A DNA stretch of 64,000 bases from Micromonospora wenchangensis. Its GTDB lineage: Bacteria; Actinomycetota; Actinomycetes; Mycobacteriales; Micromonosporaceae. Shown in pieces: positions 52,940 to 61,991 of this stretch. Each line of letters starts with the position of its first letter. The first letter of the stretch is position 1. The position numbers and the translations under genes were made by a program. A model generated the notes under the pieces. That model was not told the origin of the DNA. It made no database searches and saw only the letters and a list, made by a program, of their open reading frames with translations. The DNA lies in assembly GCF_002210435.1 (NCBI RefSeq), contig NZ_MZMV01000030.1, forward strand, positions 21,472 to 85,471, written 5' to 3'.

Positions 52940-54436
52940 ATGTCGATACTCACCCGGCGACGCCTGCTGCGCCGCGCCGCGCTCTCCGCCACCGCCACCG
53001 CCGGCGCCGGGCTCTCCGCCGCCGCCGCTGGCGCCGGCCTGACCGCGGCCACCGGCGTCCTCGCCGCCGGCTGCGACGCGCCGAAGGGTGGCGACCCCAC
53101 CGCCGACCCCACCGCGGAACGGGTGCGTTTCCCGCACGACTTCGGCTGGGGCGCCGCCACCTCGGCATACCAGATCGAGGGCGCCGCCAAGGAGGACGGC
53201 CGGGGCGAATCGGTCTGGGACACCTTCAGCCACACCCCCGGCCGCACCCGCAACGGCGACACCGGGGACGTGGCCGCCGACCACTACCACCGCTGGGCCG
53301 ACGACCTCGACCTGATGCGCGACCTCGGTCTGCGCAGCTACCGGTTCTCCATCTCCTGGCCCCGCATCCAGGCCGACGGCACCGGCAAGCCCAACCAGCG
53401 CGGGCTCGACTTCTACAAGCGGATCATCGGCGGCCTGCACGAACGCGGCATCGCCCCGATGGTCACCCTGTTCCACTGGGACCTGCCGCAGGCCCTGCAG
53501 GACGACGGCGGCTGGGAGAACCGGGACACCGCCCACCGGTTCGCCGACTACGCCGACACGGTCTTCCGGGGCATCGGCGACCAGGTCCCGGTGTGGTTGA
53601 CCATCAACGAGCCGAAGACCGTGGTGCAGAACGGCTACCTCTGGGGCCACCACGCCCCCGGCCGACAGGACGCCGACGCCGCCTACCTGGTCGCCCACCA
53701 CCTCCAGCTCGCCCACGGCCTCGCCGTGCGCGCGCTGCGGGCCACCGGCTTCGACACCCGGATCGGCCCCGCGCTGAACCTGCACCCGTGCTACCCGGCC
53801 GACGACAGCCCGGCCGCCGCCGCAGCCGCCACACTGCACGACGGGTACGAGAACCGGCTGTACCTGGACTCCATCCTCACCGGCGCCTACCCGGCCGACG
53901 TGCTGGCCGACCTCGGCCCGGACAGCCGGATGGCCAAGGGCATCCGCGACGGCGACCTGGAGACCATCGCCAGCCCGGTCGACCTGCTCGCCGTGCAGTA
54001 CTACACGCCGCTGTACCTGACCGGCAACGGCAACACCGTCACCCGCTGGCCCACCAGCGAGGCGGACTGGCAGCAGATCTACCCGCAGGGCATGTACGAC
54101 ATCCTGACCCGGGTCACCCGCGACTACGGGCCCGTCCCGATCACCGTCACCGAGAACGGCCTGCCCTGCCCGGACACCCTCGGCCCGGACGGCACCGTCG
54201 ACGACGCCGGCCGGATCGCGTTCCTGCGCGACCACCTCACCGCCGTCCACCGGGCCATCGCCGACGGCGTGCCGCTGGAGAGCTACCACGTCTGGTCGCT
54301 GCTCGACAACTTCGAATGGGCCGAAGGCTACGACCAACGCTGGGGACTGGTCTACGTGGACTACCCGACCCAGCGGCGCATCCCGAAGCGCAGCGCCCAC
54401 TGGTACCGCCAGGTCATCCGGGACAACGGCCTGTAG
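52940..54436 (+). CDS. GH1 beta-glucosidase with Tat signal and lipobox-like Cys
   Basis: The protein has 498 residues. ATG 52940 follows GAGGAG. The GH1 domain starts near residue 60 (FPHDFGWGAATSAYQIEGAA). Acid/base Glu is in WLTINEPKTV (about 223) and nucleophile Glu in ITVTENGLP (about 404). The N-terminus is unusual: TRRRLLRRAAL is a twin-arginine motif followed by a long Ala/Gly stretch and GVLAAGCDAP, with Cys45 a possible lipid-attachment site. Typical cellulolytic actinomycete GH1 enzymes (BglC type) are cytoplasmic, so this one probably hydrolyses cellobiose outside the membrane. A CebR-like site lies in its promoter. Confidence 0.93.
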   Translation: MSILTRRRLLRRAALSATATAGAGLSAAAAGAGLTAATGVLAAGCDAPKGGDPTADPTAERVRFPHDFGWGAATSAYQIEGAAKEDGRGESVWDTFSHTPGRTRNGDTGDVAADHYHRWADDLDLMRDLGLRSYRFSISWPRIQADGTGKPNQRGLDFYKRIIGGLHERGIAPMVTLFHWDLPQALQDDGGWENRDTAHRFADYADTVFRGIGDQVPVWLTINEPKTVVQNGYLWGHHAPGRQDADAAYLVAHHLQLAHGLAVRALRATGFDTRIGPALNLHPCYPADDSPAAAAAATLHDGYENRLYLDSILTGAYPADVLADLGPDSRMAKGIRDGDLETIASPVDLLAVQYYTPLYLTGNGNTVTRWPTSEADWQQIYPQGMYDILTRVTRDYGPVPITVTENGLPCPDTLGPDGTVDDAGRIAFLRDHLTAVHRAIADGVPLESYHVWSLLDNFEWAEGYDQRWGLVYVDYPTQRRIPKRSAHWYRQVIRDNGL

Positions 54437-54467
54437 GCCGACACAGGAACCGAAACACCACCGGCAC

Positions 54468-54495
54468 GGCCGGACCGCGTGGGGGCGGTCCGGCC
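54468..54495. terminator. Bidirectional hairpin between GH1 and roadblock genes
   Basis: GGCCGGACCGC and GCGGTCCGGCC are perfect 11-bp arms with a 6-nt loop, lying between the convergent GH1 and roadblock genes. Confidence 0.8.
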
Positions 54496-54512
54496 CGGCA
54501 GCCCACCGGCCG

Positions 54513-54932
54513 TCAGCGGGGCAACGCCTGCTGGAGTTCCGCGCGCAACGCCGGGGTCAGCATCTCGCCGGCCTGCTTGGCCAGCCGGGCCATCTCGTAG
54601 CCCACCACACCGATGTCCGCGTCCGCGCCGGCCAGGGTGGCCAGGATCGAGCCGTCCCGGATCTGCATCACCAGGAAGTAGCCCCGGCCCATCTCGACCA
54701 CGGTCTGCTTGACCACGTCCCCGTCGAACATCTGCGCCGCGCCCGCGGTGATGCTCATCAGCCCCGAGGTCACGGCGGCCAGCTTGTCCGCGTGGTCGCG
54801 GGGCAACTGCGCCGAGATCGCCACCAGCAGACCGTCCGAGGAGACCACCACCGCGTGCGCCACCCCGGGCACCCGCTCGGCGAACGCGTTGACCAACCAG
54901 TTCAGGTCACGCGCCTCCTGGCTCAGTGTCAT
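54513..54932 (-). CDS. Roadblock/LC7-domain protein
   Basis: The protein has 139 residues. LNWLVNAFAERVPGVAHAVVVSSDGLLVA, seen in pieces, with DADIGVVGYEMARLAKQAG is the Roadblock/LC7 fold of the conservon CvnB type. Such proteins work with a sensor kinase, a DUF742 protein and a small GTPase. Only the kinase is present here: ATG 54932 overlaps its stop (ATGA), and after this gene a terminator and an unrelated convergent gene follow. Confidence 0.93.
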   Translation of the reverse strand: MTLSQEARDLNWLVNAFAERVPGVAHAVVVSSDGLLVAISAQLPRDHADKLAAVTSGLMSITAGAAQMFDGDVVKQTVVEMGRGYFLVMQIRDGSILATLAGADADIGVVGYEMARLAKQAGEMLTPALRAELQQALPR

Positions 54933-57511
54933 CACTGTCGTCCTCCCTCACTGCGCACACCCGGCGGCAAGATTAACTCGGTGGTCTCCTCGGCCTCGGC
55001 ACGGCGCACGCCGCTGTAGAGCCGGGACAGCATCCCGCCCACCGCCTCCGGGTCCGGGTCCTCACGGACCCGGGCCGACGGCGGCCGGGCCGGCTCGGTC
55101 ACCGAGGTCAGCTGGGCCATCGGCACCCGCACCGGCAGCCCCCGGTCGTTGGTGCCGCCGGTGACCGGGACCAGCGGCGGCGCCGGGGTGCTCCCGCCCA
55201 GGGTGGCCGGCGACGACGCGGCCGGGCCCTGCCGGGACCACCAGCCGCCGTCGGACGGCGGAGCCGGTGTCCGCACGTCCACGACCCGGGCCGGGACCTG
55301 GTCCGGCGGCGACGGGACCGGACGACGGCCGGCCACCGGCAGCTCCGCCGGGCCCGCCCCACCGGGACCGGGCCACGCGGCCGGACCCGGGGGCGGCCCG
55401 AGAGGACCGGACGGCGGTGCCACGGCGGGACGGGCCGGCAGGCCGGCGGGAGCGACCGGGGCCAGCGCCCTCGACCCGGGCGACGCGTTCGGCGGTGCAC
55501 CGTCCAGCTCCGGCGCCGGGGCGAGCAGGGTCGCCGGCAGGGTCAGCCGGGCCACCAGCCCCTGCCCCTGCGCGGCCAGCCGCACGCCGACGCCGTGCCG
55601 GGCGGCCAGGTGGCTGACCACGAAGTGACCCATCCGCTCGACCGCCGCCACGTCGGCCACCGGCGGCTCCGCCAACACCGCGTTGGCCTGCGCCAACGCG
55701 GTCGGGCTCATGCCGAGACCGGCGTCGGCGATGTCCACCACCGCACCACCGCCCTCGGCCCGCGCGGTCACCCGGACCACGGTGTCCGGCCGGGAGAAGG
55801 CGGTCGCGTTCTCCAGCAGCTCCGCCACCAGGTGCACCAGCTCCCCGACGGCGTGCCCCACCACGTACAGGTCGGCCACCGACTCGTGACGGACCCGCTG
55901 GTACTGCTCGATCTCGGCGCTGGCCGCGAGCAGCACCGCACCCAACCGCACCGGCCGGTTCCACCGGCGGGTCGACTCGGTGCCGGCGAGCACCAGCAGG
56001 CTCTCGTCGTTACGGCGCATCCGGGCGGCCAGGTGGTCCAACTTGAACAGGTTCTCCAACTGGTCCGGGTCGGCCTCCTCCCGTTCCAGGTCGTCCAGCA
56101 GCTCCAGTTGCCGCTCCACCAGCACCTGGCTGCGCCGGGCCAGGTTGACGAACATCGCGTTGACCGTCCGGCGGGTCTCCGCCTGCTCCACCGCGACGCT
56201 GACCGCGCTGCGGTGCACCGCCACGAACGCCTCGGCCAGCTCGCCGATCTCGTCCAGCGAACGGACCACGGCCGGCGGCACGTCGATCGCCGGCACCCCG
56301 CCGTCGACGGTCCGCAGCCGCTTCAGGGCATGCGGCAGCTCCACCTGGGCGATCCGCAACGCCTGGTCCCGCAGCCGCTGCATCGAGTTCGCGATCGACC
56401 GGCCGACCAGGACGGCCAGCAGCACCGCCAGGGCCAGCACCACCACGATGCCACCCAGCACCAGCAGGGTGGTACGCAACTGGTCGCCGCTGACCTGCTC
56501 GGCCCTTGCCACCGCGTCGTCGAGCACCCGGTCCTCCAGCTGCCGCAGCAGCTCCTGCCGCTGCTCGCTGGCCGTCCACCACTGGTTGGCGGGCAGCACC
56601 GCGGGCAGGGCGGTGCCGCCGGTGCTGAGGCTCTTCTCCTCCAGCCGGGTGGCGTCCACGAACGCCCCGGTCCGCGAGGTCCGGTCGTACGCCTGGATCT
56701 GGGCGGTCGTCGCGGCCACCCGGAACGCGCCCAGCGCGGCGAGCTGCTGCGCCCGCAGGTCGGCGAGGTTGACCTGGTCCTCCAGGCCGTACCGGCCGGC
56801 GCGGGCGGCGGCGTACAACTGGCCCCTGATCCGCGAGGACAACTCCTTGACCCGGGCCAGCTGCACGTAGCGCAGCACCGCGTCGGTCAACTCCGGACGC
56901 TCCGGCCCCGGGTTCGGCTCGGCGAGCAGGCCGAGCAGCGCCTCCACCGCCCGGTGGTAGTTGCCCAGGATGGTGTCGCTGCTCAGCACCGCCGGCGGCA
57001 CCGCCGAGCGGATGTAGACCACCTGGTCGTACGCCTCCACCGCCTCGGCGTAGGCGACCTGCCAGGCGGCGTCGGCGTCGGCCAGCGGCCCGGCCGCCTC
57101 ACGCAACGCCCCGAACGCCGTGTCGGTGGCCGCATGCAGCGGCCGGAGCGCGACCAGCGCCGCGTCCCGGTCGGCGGCGCTGCCCGCCCGACGCAGCGCC
57201 GCCAGCTCACCGGCGGTGCGGTCGCGTTCCTGCTGGAGCCGGTCCACCGCCGCGGTGATCTGCCGCCCGATGCCGACCTGCCGGGCGAAGTCGTTGAGCG
57301 CCGTCGTGCGCCCCACCAGACCGGCGGTCTGCACCCCGGCCAGCACCAGGAACGCCACCGACGGGATGACCAGGACGGTGGCGAGTTTGGTACGCATCCG
57401 CCAGTCCCGCAGCCGCAACGGCGAACGCCGCCGGTGCGGCACGACCCGCTCGTCGAACCGGTTCCGACCCGGCGACTCCGCGCTCGGTGTCGGGTCGGGA
57501 CCTGCGTCCAC
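54932..57511 (-). CDS. Nitrate/nitrite-sensor-type histidine kinase (CvnA-like)
   Basis: The protein has about 859 residues from GTG 57511, which follows GAGGAGG. A first membrane helix (VLVIPSVAFLVLAGVQTAGL) at about 42-62 and a second at about 343-368 (VLGGIVVVLALAVLLAVLVG) enclose a 280-residue helical NIT-type sensor. HAMP, a dimerisation region (FVNLARRSQVLVERQLELLD) and an HATPase domain (VDIADAGLGMSPTALAQAN, GHFVVSHLAARHGVGVRL) follow, then a 200-residue Pro-rich tail. The sequence fits the conservon A family. Coupled to the roadblock gene; DUF742 and GTPase partners are missing nearby. Confidence 0.9.
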   Translation of the reverse strand: MDAGPDPTPSAESPGRNRFDERVVPHRRRSPLRLRDWRMRTKLATVLVIPSVAFLVLAGVQTAGLVGRTTALNDFARQVGIGRQITAAVDRLQQERDRTAGELAALRRAGSAADRDAALVALRPLHAATDTAFGALREAAGPLADADAAWQVAYAEAVEAYDQVVYIRSAVPPAVLSSDTILGNYHRAVEALLGLLAEPNPGPERPELTDAVLRYVQLARVKELSSRIRGQLYAAARAGRYGLEDQVNLADLRAQQLAALGAFRVAATTAQIQAYDRTSRTGAFVDATRLEEKSLSTGGTALPAVLPANQWWTASEQRQELLRQLEDRVLDDAVARAEQVSGDQLRTTLLVLGGIVVVLALAVLLAVLVGRSIANSMQRLRDQALRIAQVELPHALKRLRTVDGGVPAIDVPPAVVRSLDEIGELAEAFVAVHRSAVSVAVEQAETRRTVNAMFVNLARRSQVLVERQLELLDDLEREEADPDQLENLFKLDHLAARMRRNDESLLVLAGTESTRRWNRPVRLGAVLLAASAEIEQYQRVRHESVADLYVVGHAVGELVHLVAELLENATAFSRPDTVVRVTARAEGGGAVVDIADAGLGMSPTALAQANAVLAEPPVADVAAVERMGHFVVSHLAARHGVGVRLAAQGQGLVARLTLPATLLAPAPELDGAPPNASPGSRALAPVAPAGLPARPAVAPPSGPLGPPPGPAAWPGPGGAGPAELPVAGRRPVPSPPDQVPARVVDVRTPAPPSDGGWWSRQGPAASSPATLGGSTPAPPLVPVTGGTNDRGLPVRVPMAQLTSVTEPARPPSARVREDPDPEAVGGMLSRLYSGVRRAEAEETTELILPPGVRSEGGRQ

Positions 57512-57580
57512 GTCTCGCCTCCTCGGCTCCCGTCCCCACGACGGGGGGCCGGGTCCATCCAACCAGGCCAGACAGCCGTG

Positions 57581-59008
57581 TCAACGGGTCGACGGCGCAT
57601 CCGACCGGGCGGAGACGCCTGCTCCGGCGGCCGAGGTCGGTAAGGGGTCCTCCTCCGTACGGCCGGTTCCGGCGAGCCGGTCCGCGGCGGGCACCCGACC
57701 CAACGCGACCAGCGCGGCCCCGGTCGCCCCGATCTCCCGCTCGGCGCGGTGCCGGACCGGACGCGGCGCGAGCGCGGCGGCGAACGCCGTACGCCACCAC
57801 GCGGAGGCGGTCACCGCTCCCCCGCCGAGGACCACCTCGACGGGTGCGTCGACACCGGACTCCAGCACGGCCAGGTCGTCGGCGACCATCCGGCACAGCC
57901 CGGTCATCAGCCCGGCGAGGATGTCCACCCCGGTGCTGGAGAAGCTGAGCCCGCGCAGTTCACCCGAGCCGGCCGGGGCCAGGCCGGGGGGTCGGTCCCC
58001 GCCGAGGCGGGGGTTGGCCGGGAGCACCCCGTCCGGCGCGATCCGGGCCAGCGCGGCGTCCAGGTCGGGCCCCTGCGGCAGCCGCAGCTCCCGGTCGGCC
58101 CAGGCGAACAGGTTCCCGCCGCTGGAGTAGGCCGCCCCGGTCACCACGTGCTCGTGGTCCACCCGGTACCGCCACAGCGACGCCGGCAGGGGTGGCAGCG
58201 GTGACCCGGCCGGAACCCGCTGGACCAGGCGTACCGCGGCCGAGGTGCCGACGGTGACCGCCGCCCGGCGGGGGTCGACGCAGCCCGAGCCGACGTTGGA
58301 GGCGGCGCCGTCACCGACCGGGGCGGCCCAGCGCGCCCCGGCGAGCTGCGGCCACCGGCGGGCGTGCTCGGCCCGCAGCCGGCCCTGCCAGTCCATCGGG
58401 GCCAGCTCCGGCAGCTCACCCGGCCGGACCCCGGCCACCGCGACGGCCTCGTCGTCCCAGGCCAGCCGGCTCAGGTCGAGCAGGCCGGTGCCGGAGGCCA
58501 TGGACACCGACATGGGCGCGTCGTCGAGCAGTCGACCGAGGACGTACTCGACCAGGCCGGCGAACCGGGTCACCCCGGCGGTGGATTCCCGCAGCCAGGG
58601 CAGCCGCACCGACCAGTAGCAGCGGTGCCACCACGCCCCGGTCCGCGCGTGGAAGTCCTGCGGGTCGGCCGGGCCGGACGCCCCCGGCGGCGGCGCGGCC
58701 CGGGTGTCCAACCAGGTCAGCACCGGGCCGAGCGGGTCACCGGACCGGTCCAGCGGCAGCACCGAGTGCCACTGCGCGCAGACCGCGACCAGCCCGACGT
58801 CGCGCAGGTGACCGGCGGCGGCCAACTCGTCGAGGCACTCGGTGAGGCCGGCGAGGTAGCCGGCGGCGTCCAGGGTGCCGGTGCCGTCCCCGGCCACGGT
58901 CAGCTGCACCCGGCGACGGGCCAACGCTCCCGGCAGCGGATCGGCGTCGGCGTCGAGCACCAGGCCACGGACCGAGGAGGTGCCCAGGTCGAGAGCGAGA
59001 ATGTTCAT
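57581..59008 (-). CDS. FGGY-family carbohydrate kinase (gluconokinase/xylulokinase type)
   Basis: The protein has 475 residues. ILALDLGTSSVRGLVLD is the phosphate-1 motif, CAQWHSVLPLD the substrate region, AAVTVGTSAAVRLV the phosphate-2 motif and VEVVLGGGAVTASAWW the adenosine motif of the FGGY family. The overall pattern is nearest to gluconate or xylulose kinases; the sugar is not certain. It stands alone, divergent from the anthranilate synthase unit with 75 nt to the leader peptide ATG. Confidence 0.88.
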   Translation of the reverse strand: MNILALDLGTSSVRGLVLDADADPLPGALARRRVQLTVAGDGTGTLDAAGYLAGLTECLDELAAAGHLRDVGLVAVCAQWHSVLPLDRSGDPLGPVLTWLDTRAAPPPGASGPADPQDFHARTGAWWHRCYWSVRLPWLRESTAGVTRFAGLVEYVLGRLLDDAPMSVSMASGTGLLDLSRLAWDDEAVAVAGVRPGELPELAPMDWQGRLRAEHARRWPQLAGARWAAPVGDGAASNVGSGCVDPRRAAVTVGTSAAVRLVQRVPAGSPLPPLPASLWRYRVDHEHVVTGAAYSSGGNLFAWADRELRLPQGPDLDAALARIAPDGVLPANPRLGGDRPPGLAPAGSGELRGLSFSSTGVDILAGLMTGLCRMVADDLAVLESGVDAPVEVVLGGGAVTASAWWRTAFAAALAPRPVRHRAEREIGATGAALVALGRVPAADRLAGTGRTEEDPLPTSAAGAGVSARSDAPSTR

Positions 59009-59082
59009 CGCGGGTCACGGTACCCGCCGGCGCGGGTGGGAACGCCCTTCCCCGGCGTGGGCGTACCGCCTAGGGTGTCGGT

Positions 59083-59142
59083 ATGCCCGCGCACCTGACC
59101 TGCTGGTGGCCCGCCGACCCGGCGGCCATCCCCCGCGCGTAG
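59083..59142 (+). CDS. Trp leader peptide (attenuator), MPAHLTCWWPADPAAIPRA
   Basis: This 19-residue frame with two adjacent Trp codons (8 and 9) lies 91 nt before the anthranilate synthase start. It resembles trp leader peptides described upstream of actinobacterial trpE-type genes, which share the AH...WW...PAA pattern. Stalling at the Trp codons would switch the hairpins behind it. This ties the downstream gene to tryptophan supply. Confidence 0.8.
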   Translation: MPAHLTCWWPADPAAIPRA

Positions 59143-59233
59143 CTATCCACGCGGCCGCCCGACGAGGCGGCCGACGGTCCTCCCCCGGCACCGGGGCCGC
59201 CCGACGAGGCGACCCGACCCGGAGGAGAAACCG
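59143..59233 (+). promoter_or_regulatory. Attenuator region with 17-bp direct repeat
   Basis: GGCCGCCCGACGAGGCG occurs twice (59153-59169 and 59195-59211). CCCCGGCACCGGGG forms a hairpin between them, and GGCGGCC near 59166 can pair with GGCCGCC near 59195. Alternative pairings are thus available, as needed for attenuation. GGAGGAG (59221-59227) is the ribosome site of the structural gene. Confidence 0.65.
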
Positions 59234-61153
59234 ATGACCCACCTCTACGACCTGCTCGCGGCCGTCGCCGACGGCGTCGACCCGGGCCCGTTCGCGCTGC
59301 TGCGCCGCGACGGCGTCGACCACGTCGACCTGTTCACCGGCCCGGTCGACGTCGCCGAACGGCTGGCCGACCTGCCGCTGCCCGAGGGCGGTCCGGGCCC
59401 CCGCACGCTGGCGCTGGTGCCGTACCGGCAGATCGCCGAACGGGGCTTCGACTGCGTCGACGACGGCGTCCCGCTGGAGTACCTGACCGTCACCGGGCAC
59501 GCCACGCTACCCCTGGCCGACCTGCTCGCCGCCCTGCCGACCGCGCCGGTGGTCTGCGCCGACGCCGCCTTCGACGTCGACGACGACGAGTACGCGCGGG
59601 TCGTCGACCGGGTGCTGGCCGAGGAGATCGGTCGGGGTGCCGGGGCGAACTTCGTCATCCACCGCACCCTGCACGGCACCGTGCAGGGTGCCCCGTTGAG
59701 CGCCGCGCTGGCGGCGCTGGGTCGGCTGCTGCGCGACGAGCGGGGCGCGTACTGGACGTTCCTGGTGCACACCGGCACCCGGACGCTGGTCGGCGCGAGC
59801 CCCGAACGGCACGTCAGCGTCGATGACGGGCTGGTCATGATGAACCCGATCAGCGGCACCTTCCGGCACACCGGGGCCACCGCCGGACGGGACGCGCTGC
59901 TGCGGTTCCTGCACGACCCGAAGGAGGTCGAGGAGCTGTACATGGTCCTCGACGAGGAGCTGAAGATGATGGCCGGCGTCGCCGAGCACGGCGGGCAGGT
60001 CGTCGGCCCGTACCTCAAGGAGATGGCGCACCTGGCGCACACCGAGTACCTGCTGGCCGGCCGGGGCACCCGCGACGTCCGGGAGGTGCTGCGGGAGACC
60101 ATGTTCGCCCCGACGGTGACCGGCAGCCCGATGCAGAACGCCTGCCGGGTGATCGCCCGGCACGAACGCACCGGCCGGCGCTACTACTCGGGGGTGCTGG
60201 CGCTGCTGGGCCGCGACGCCGAGGGCCGGCAGACGTTGGACGCGCCCATCCTGATCCGGACCGCCGAGATCTCCCCCACCGGGCGGCTGCGGGTGCCCGT
60301 CGGGGCGACCCTGGTGCGGCACTCCACCGCCGCCGGTGAGGTCGCCGAGACGCACGCCAAGGCCGCCGGGGTGCTCGCCGCGCTGGGGCTGGGCCCGCAG
60401 GCGTCGACCGACGGGCCGTACCCGCCGGTGCGGTGGGCCGACGACCCCGAGGTACGGGCGGTGCTCGCCGCCCGCAACGCCCCGCTGGCCCGGTTCTGGC
60501 TCGACCAGCGCGGCCCCGGTGCGACGGTGCTGCCCGGGGCGGCCGGCCGGCGGGCGCTGGTGGTCGACGGCGAGGACACCTTCACCGGAATGCTCGCCCA
60601 CCAGCTGCGCGCCCTGGGCCTGACGGTGGACGTGCGCCCCTGGCACGCCCCCGGCTCCGCCGCCGGCTACGACCTGCTGGTGGTCGGCCCCGGGCCGGGC
60701 GACCCGGGCGCGGTCGACGATCCGAAGATGGCCGCCCTGCGCACGCTGCTGACCGCCCGGTTGGACGCGGGGCTGCCGACCCTGGCGGTGTGCCTGGGGC
60801 ACCAACTGCTCAGCGGGTTGCTGGGGTTGCCGCTGCACCGCCGCGCCGCGCCCTACCAGGGCCTGCAACGGGAGGTGTCGCTGTTCGGGGTGCCGCGCCG
60901 GGTGGGTTTCTACTCGACGTTCACCGCCCGGGCGGGCACCGACCGGATCGGGTCGCCGTACGGGCCGGTGGAGCTGGCCCGGGACCCGGCCGACGGGTCG
61001 GTGCACGCGCTGCGCGGGGCGAGCTTCGCCGGGGTGCAGTTCCACCCGGAGTCGGTGCTCAGCCGGGACGGCCTGGCCGTGCTGGCCGAGTTGCTGGGGC
61101 AGTTGCTGGCCCGGCCGGCGCTCACGGCGGGTGGCGGGCCGGTGGGCGGGTAG
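59234..61153 (+). CDS. Fused anthranilate synthase/ADIC synthase (PhzE type, TrpE-TrpG)
   Basis: The protein has 639 residues. Residues 1-390 form the chorismate-binding domain (MMNPISGTFRHTG, YMVLDEELKMMAG, MAHLAHTEYLL, FAPTVTGSPMQNACRVI), residues 430-625 the class I glutamine amidotransferase with Cys about 519 in AVCLGHQLLSG and the HPE triad in GVQFHPES. The ELKMMA and HLAHTEY blocks are the PhzE/fused-TrpEG type, which yields either anthranilate or 2-amino-2-deoxyisochorismate. No phenazine genes are near and a Trp-Trp leader peptide precedes it, so an anthranilate synthase for tryptophan or a secondary metabolite is more likely. Confidence 0.93.
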   Translation: MTHLYDLLAAVADGVDPGPFALLRRDGVDHVDLFTGPVDVAERLADLPLPEGGPGPRTLALVPYRQIAERGFDCVDDGVPLEYLTVTGHATLPLADLLAALPTAPVVCADAAFDVDDDEYARVVDRVLAEEIGRGAGANFVIHRTLHGTVQGAPLSAALAALGRLLRDERGAYWTFLVHTGTRTLVGASPERHVSVDDGLVMMNPISGTFRHTGATAGRDALLRFLHDPKEVEELYMVLDEELKMMAGVAEHGGQVVGPYLKEMAHLAHTEYLLAGRGTRDVREVLRETMFAPTVTGSPMQNACRVIARHERTGRRYYSGVLALLGRDAEGRQTLDAPILIRTAEISPTGRLRVPVGATLVRHSTAAGEVAETHAKAAGVLAALGLGPQASTDGPYPPVRWADDPEVRAVLAARNAPLARFWLDQRGPGATVLPGAAGRRALVVDGEDTFTGMLAHQLRALGLTVDVRPWHAPGSAAGYDLLVVGPGPGDPGAVDDPKMAALRTLLTARLDAGLPTLAVCLGHQLLSGLLGLPLHRRAAPYQGLQREVSLFGVPRRVGFYSTFTARAGTDRIGSPYGPVELARDPADGSVHALRGASFAGVQFHPESVLSRDGLAVLAELLGQLLARPALTAGGGPVGG

Positions 61154-61157
61154 CGGC

Positions 61158-61189
61158 GGGCCGGGCGGGACTCTCGACCCGTCCGGCCC
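61158..61189. terminator. Bidirectional hairpin behind the anthranilate synthase gene
   Basis: GGGCCGGGCGGG and CCCGTCCGGCCC pair over 12 bp with one G-U, 8-nt loop, 5 nt after the stop; the convergent wrbA gene ends at 61222. Confidence 0.75.
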
Positions 61190-61221
61190 ACCGGTGGCCC
61201 CCGCCCGGCCCGCCCGGTGAC

Positions 61222-61839
61222 TCAGCCGGCGAGGCCGCGCTTGACGGCGGCACCGATGCGGACCGCCCGCTTGGCGGTCAGCGCGGTGGCCGCGAGCGCC
61301 ACGTGGTCCGGGGCGATCTCGCCGTTGTTGCTGGTGTGCGACGCGCCGTACGGGTTGCCGGCGACGAACTGGCTCGGGTCGGTGTAGCCGGGGGTCACCA
61401 CCACGCCACCCCAGTGGTAGAAGATCGTGAACAGCGACAGCAGGGTCGACTCCTGACCGCCGTGCGAGGTGGCGGTGGAGGTGAAACCGCTGTAGACCTT
61501 GTCGGCCAGCGCGCCGTTGGCCCACAGCGGGCCGGTGGTGTCGATGAACTGCTTGAGCTGGGCGGCGATCATGCCGTACCGGGTGGGGGAACCGAAGATG
61601 ACCACGTCGGCCCAGGCCAGGTCGTCGATCTCGGCCTCCATCACGTCCTGGGTCTCCAGCCGGTGCGCCTGCCAGCCCGCGTTGGAGCGGATCGCCTCGT
61701 CGGGCGCCAGCTCCCGTACCTTGCGCAGGCGCACCTCGGCCCCCGCCTCGCCGGCGGCCTCGACCGCCGCCTGCGCCATCTGGTAGGTGATCCCGGTCGC
61801 GCTGTAGTAGATGACCGCTACCTTGACCTGGCCGTCCAT
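61222..61839 (-). CDS. wrbA: NAD(P)H:quinone oxidoreductase, WrbA family
   Basis: The protein has 205 residues. VAVIYYSATGITYQMAQAA is the FMN phosphate loop, and FGSPTRYGMIAAQLKQFID, STATSHGGQESTLLSLFTI and HWGGVVVTPGY are WrbA landmarks. It is a flavodoxin-fold enzyme giving two-electron reduction of quinones. Length is typical. It stands alone, convergent with the anthranilate synthase unit. Confidence 0.93.
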   Translation of the reverse strand: MDGQVKVAVIYYSATGITYQMAQAAVEAAGEAGAEVRLRKVRELAPDEAIRSNAGWQAHRLETQDVMEAEIDDLAWADVVIFGSPTRYGMIAAQLKQFIDTTGPLWANGALADKVYSGFTSTATSHGGQESTLLSLFTIFYHWGGVVVTPGYTDPSQFVAGNPYGASHTSNNGEIAPDHVALAATALTAKRAVRIGAAVKRGLAG

Positions 61840-61925
61840 CGTCTGTGTCCTCCTCGGTTCGGGTCAGCTCCGGCGACTACCCGGTGCTTGCTGGATCAAA
61901 CGTCCGCCCGGGGCATGATCCGGAC

Positions 61926-61991
61926 ATGCAGCTACGTGCGCCACCCCGGGCGGACTGGCCGGCGATCTGGCCGTTCCAGCGCGAGATCGTC
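61926..61991 (+). pseudogene. 5' fragment of a GNAT acetyltransferase gene
   Basis: ATG 61926 opens MQLRAPPRADWPAIWPFQRE, the usual beginning of a GNAT phosphinothricin-acetyltransferase-like protein, but after about 22 codons the similarity ends in Arg codons. The rest of the gap 61840-62199 holds no supported gene. Confidence 0.6.
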
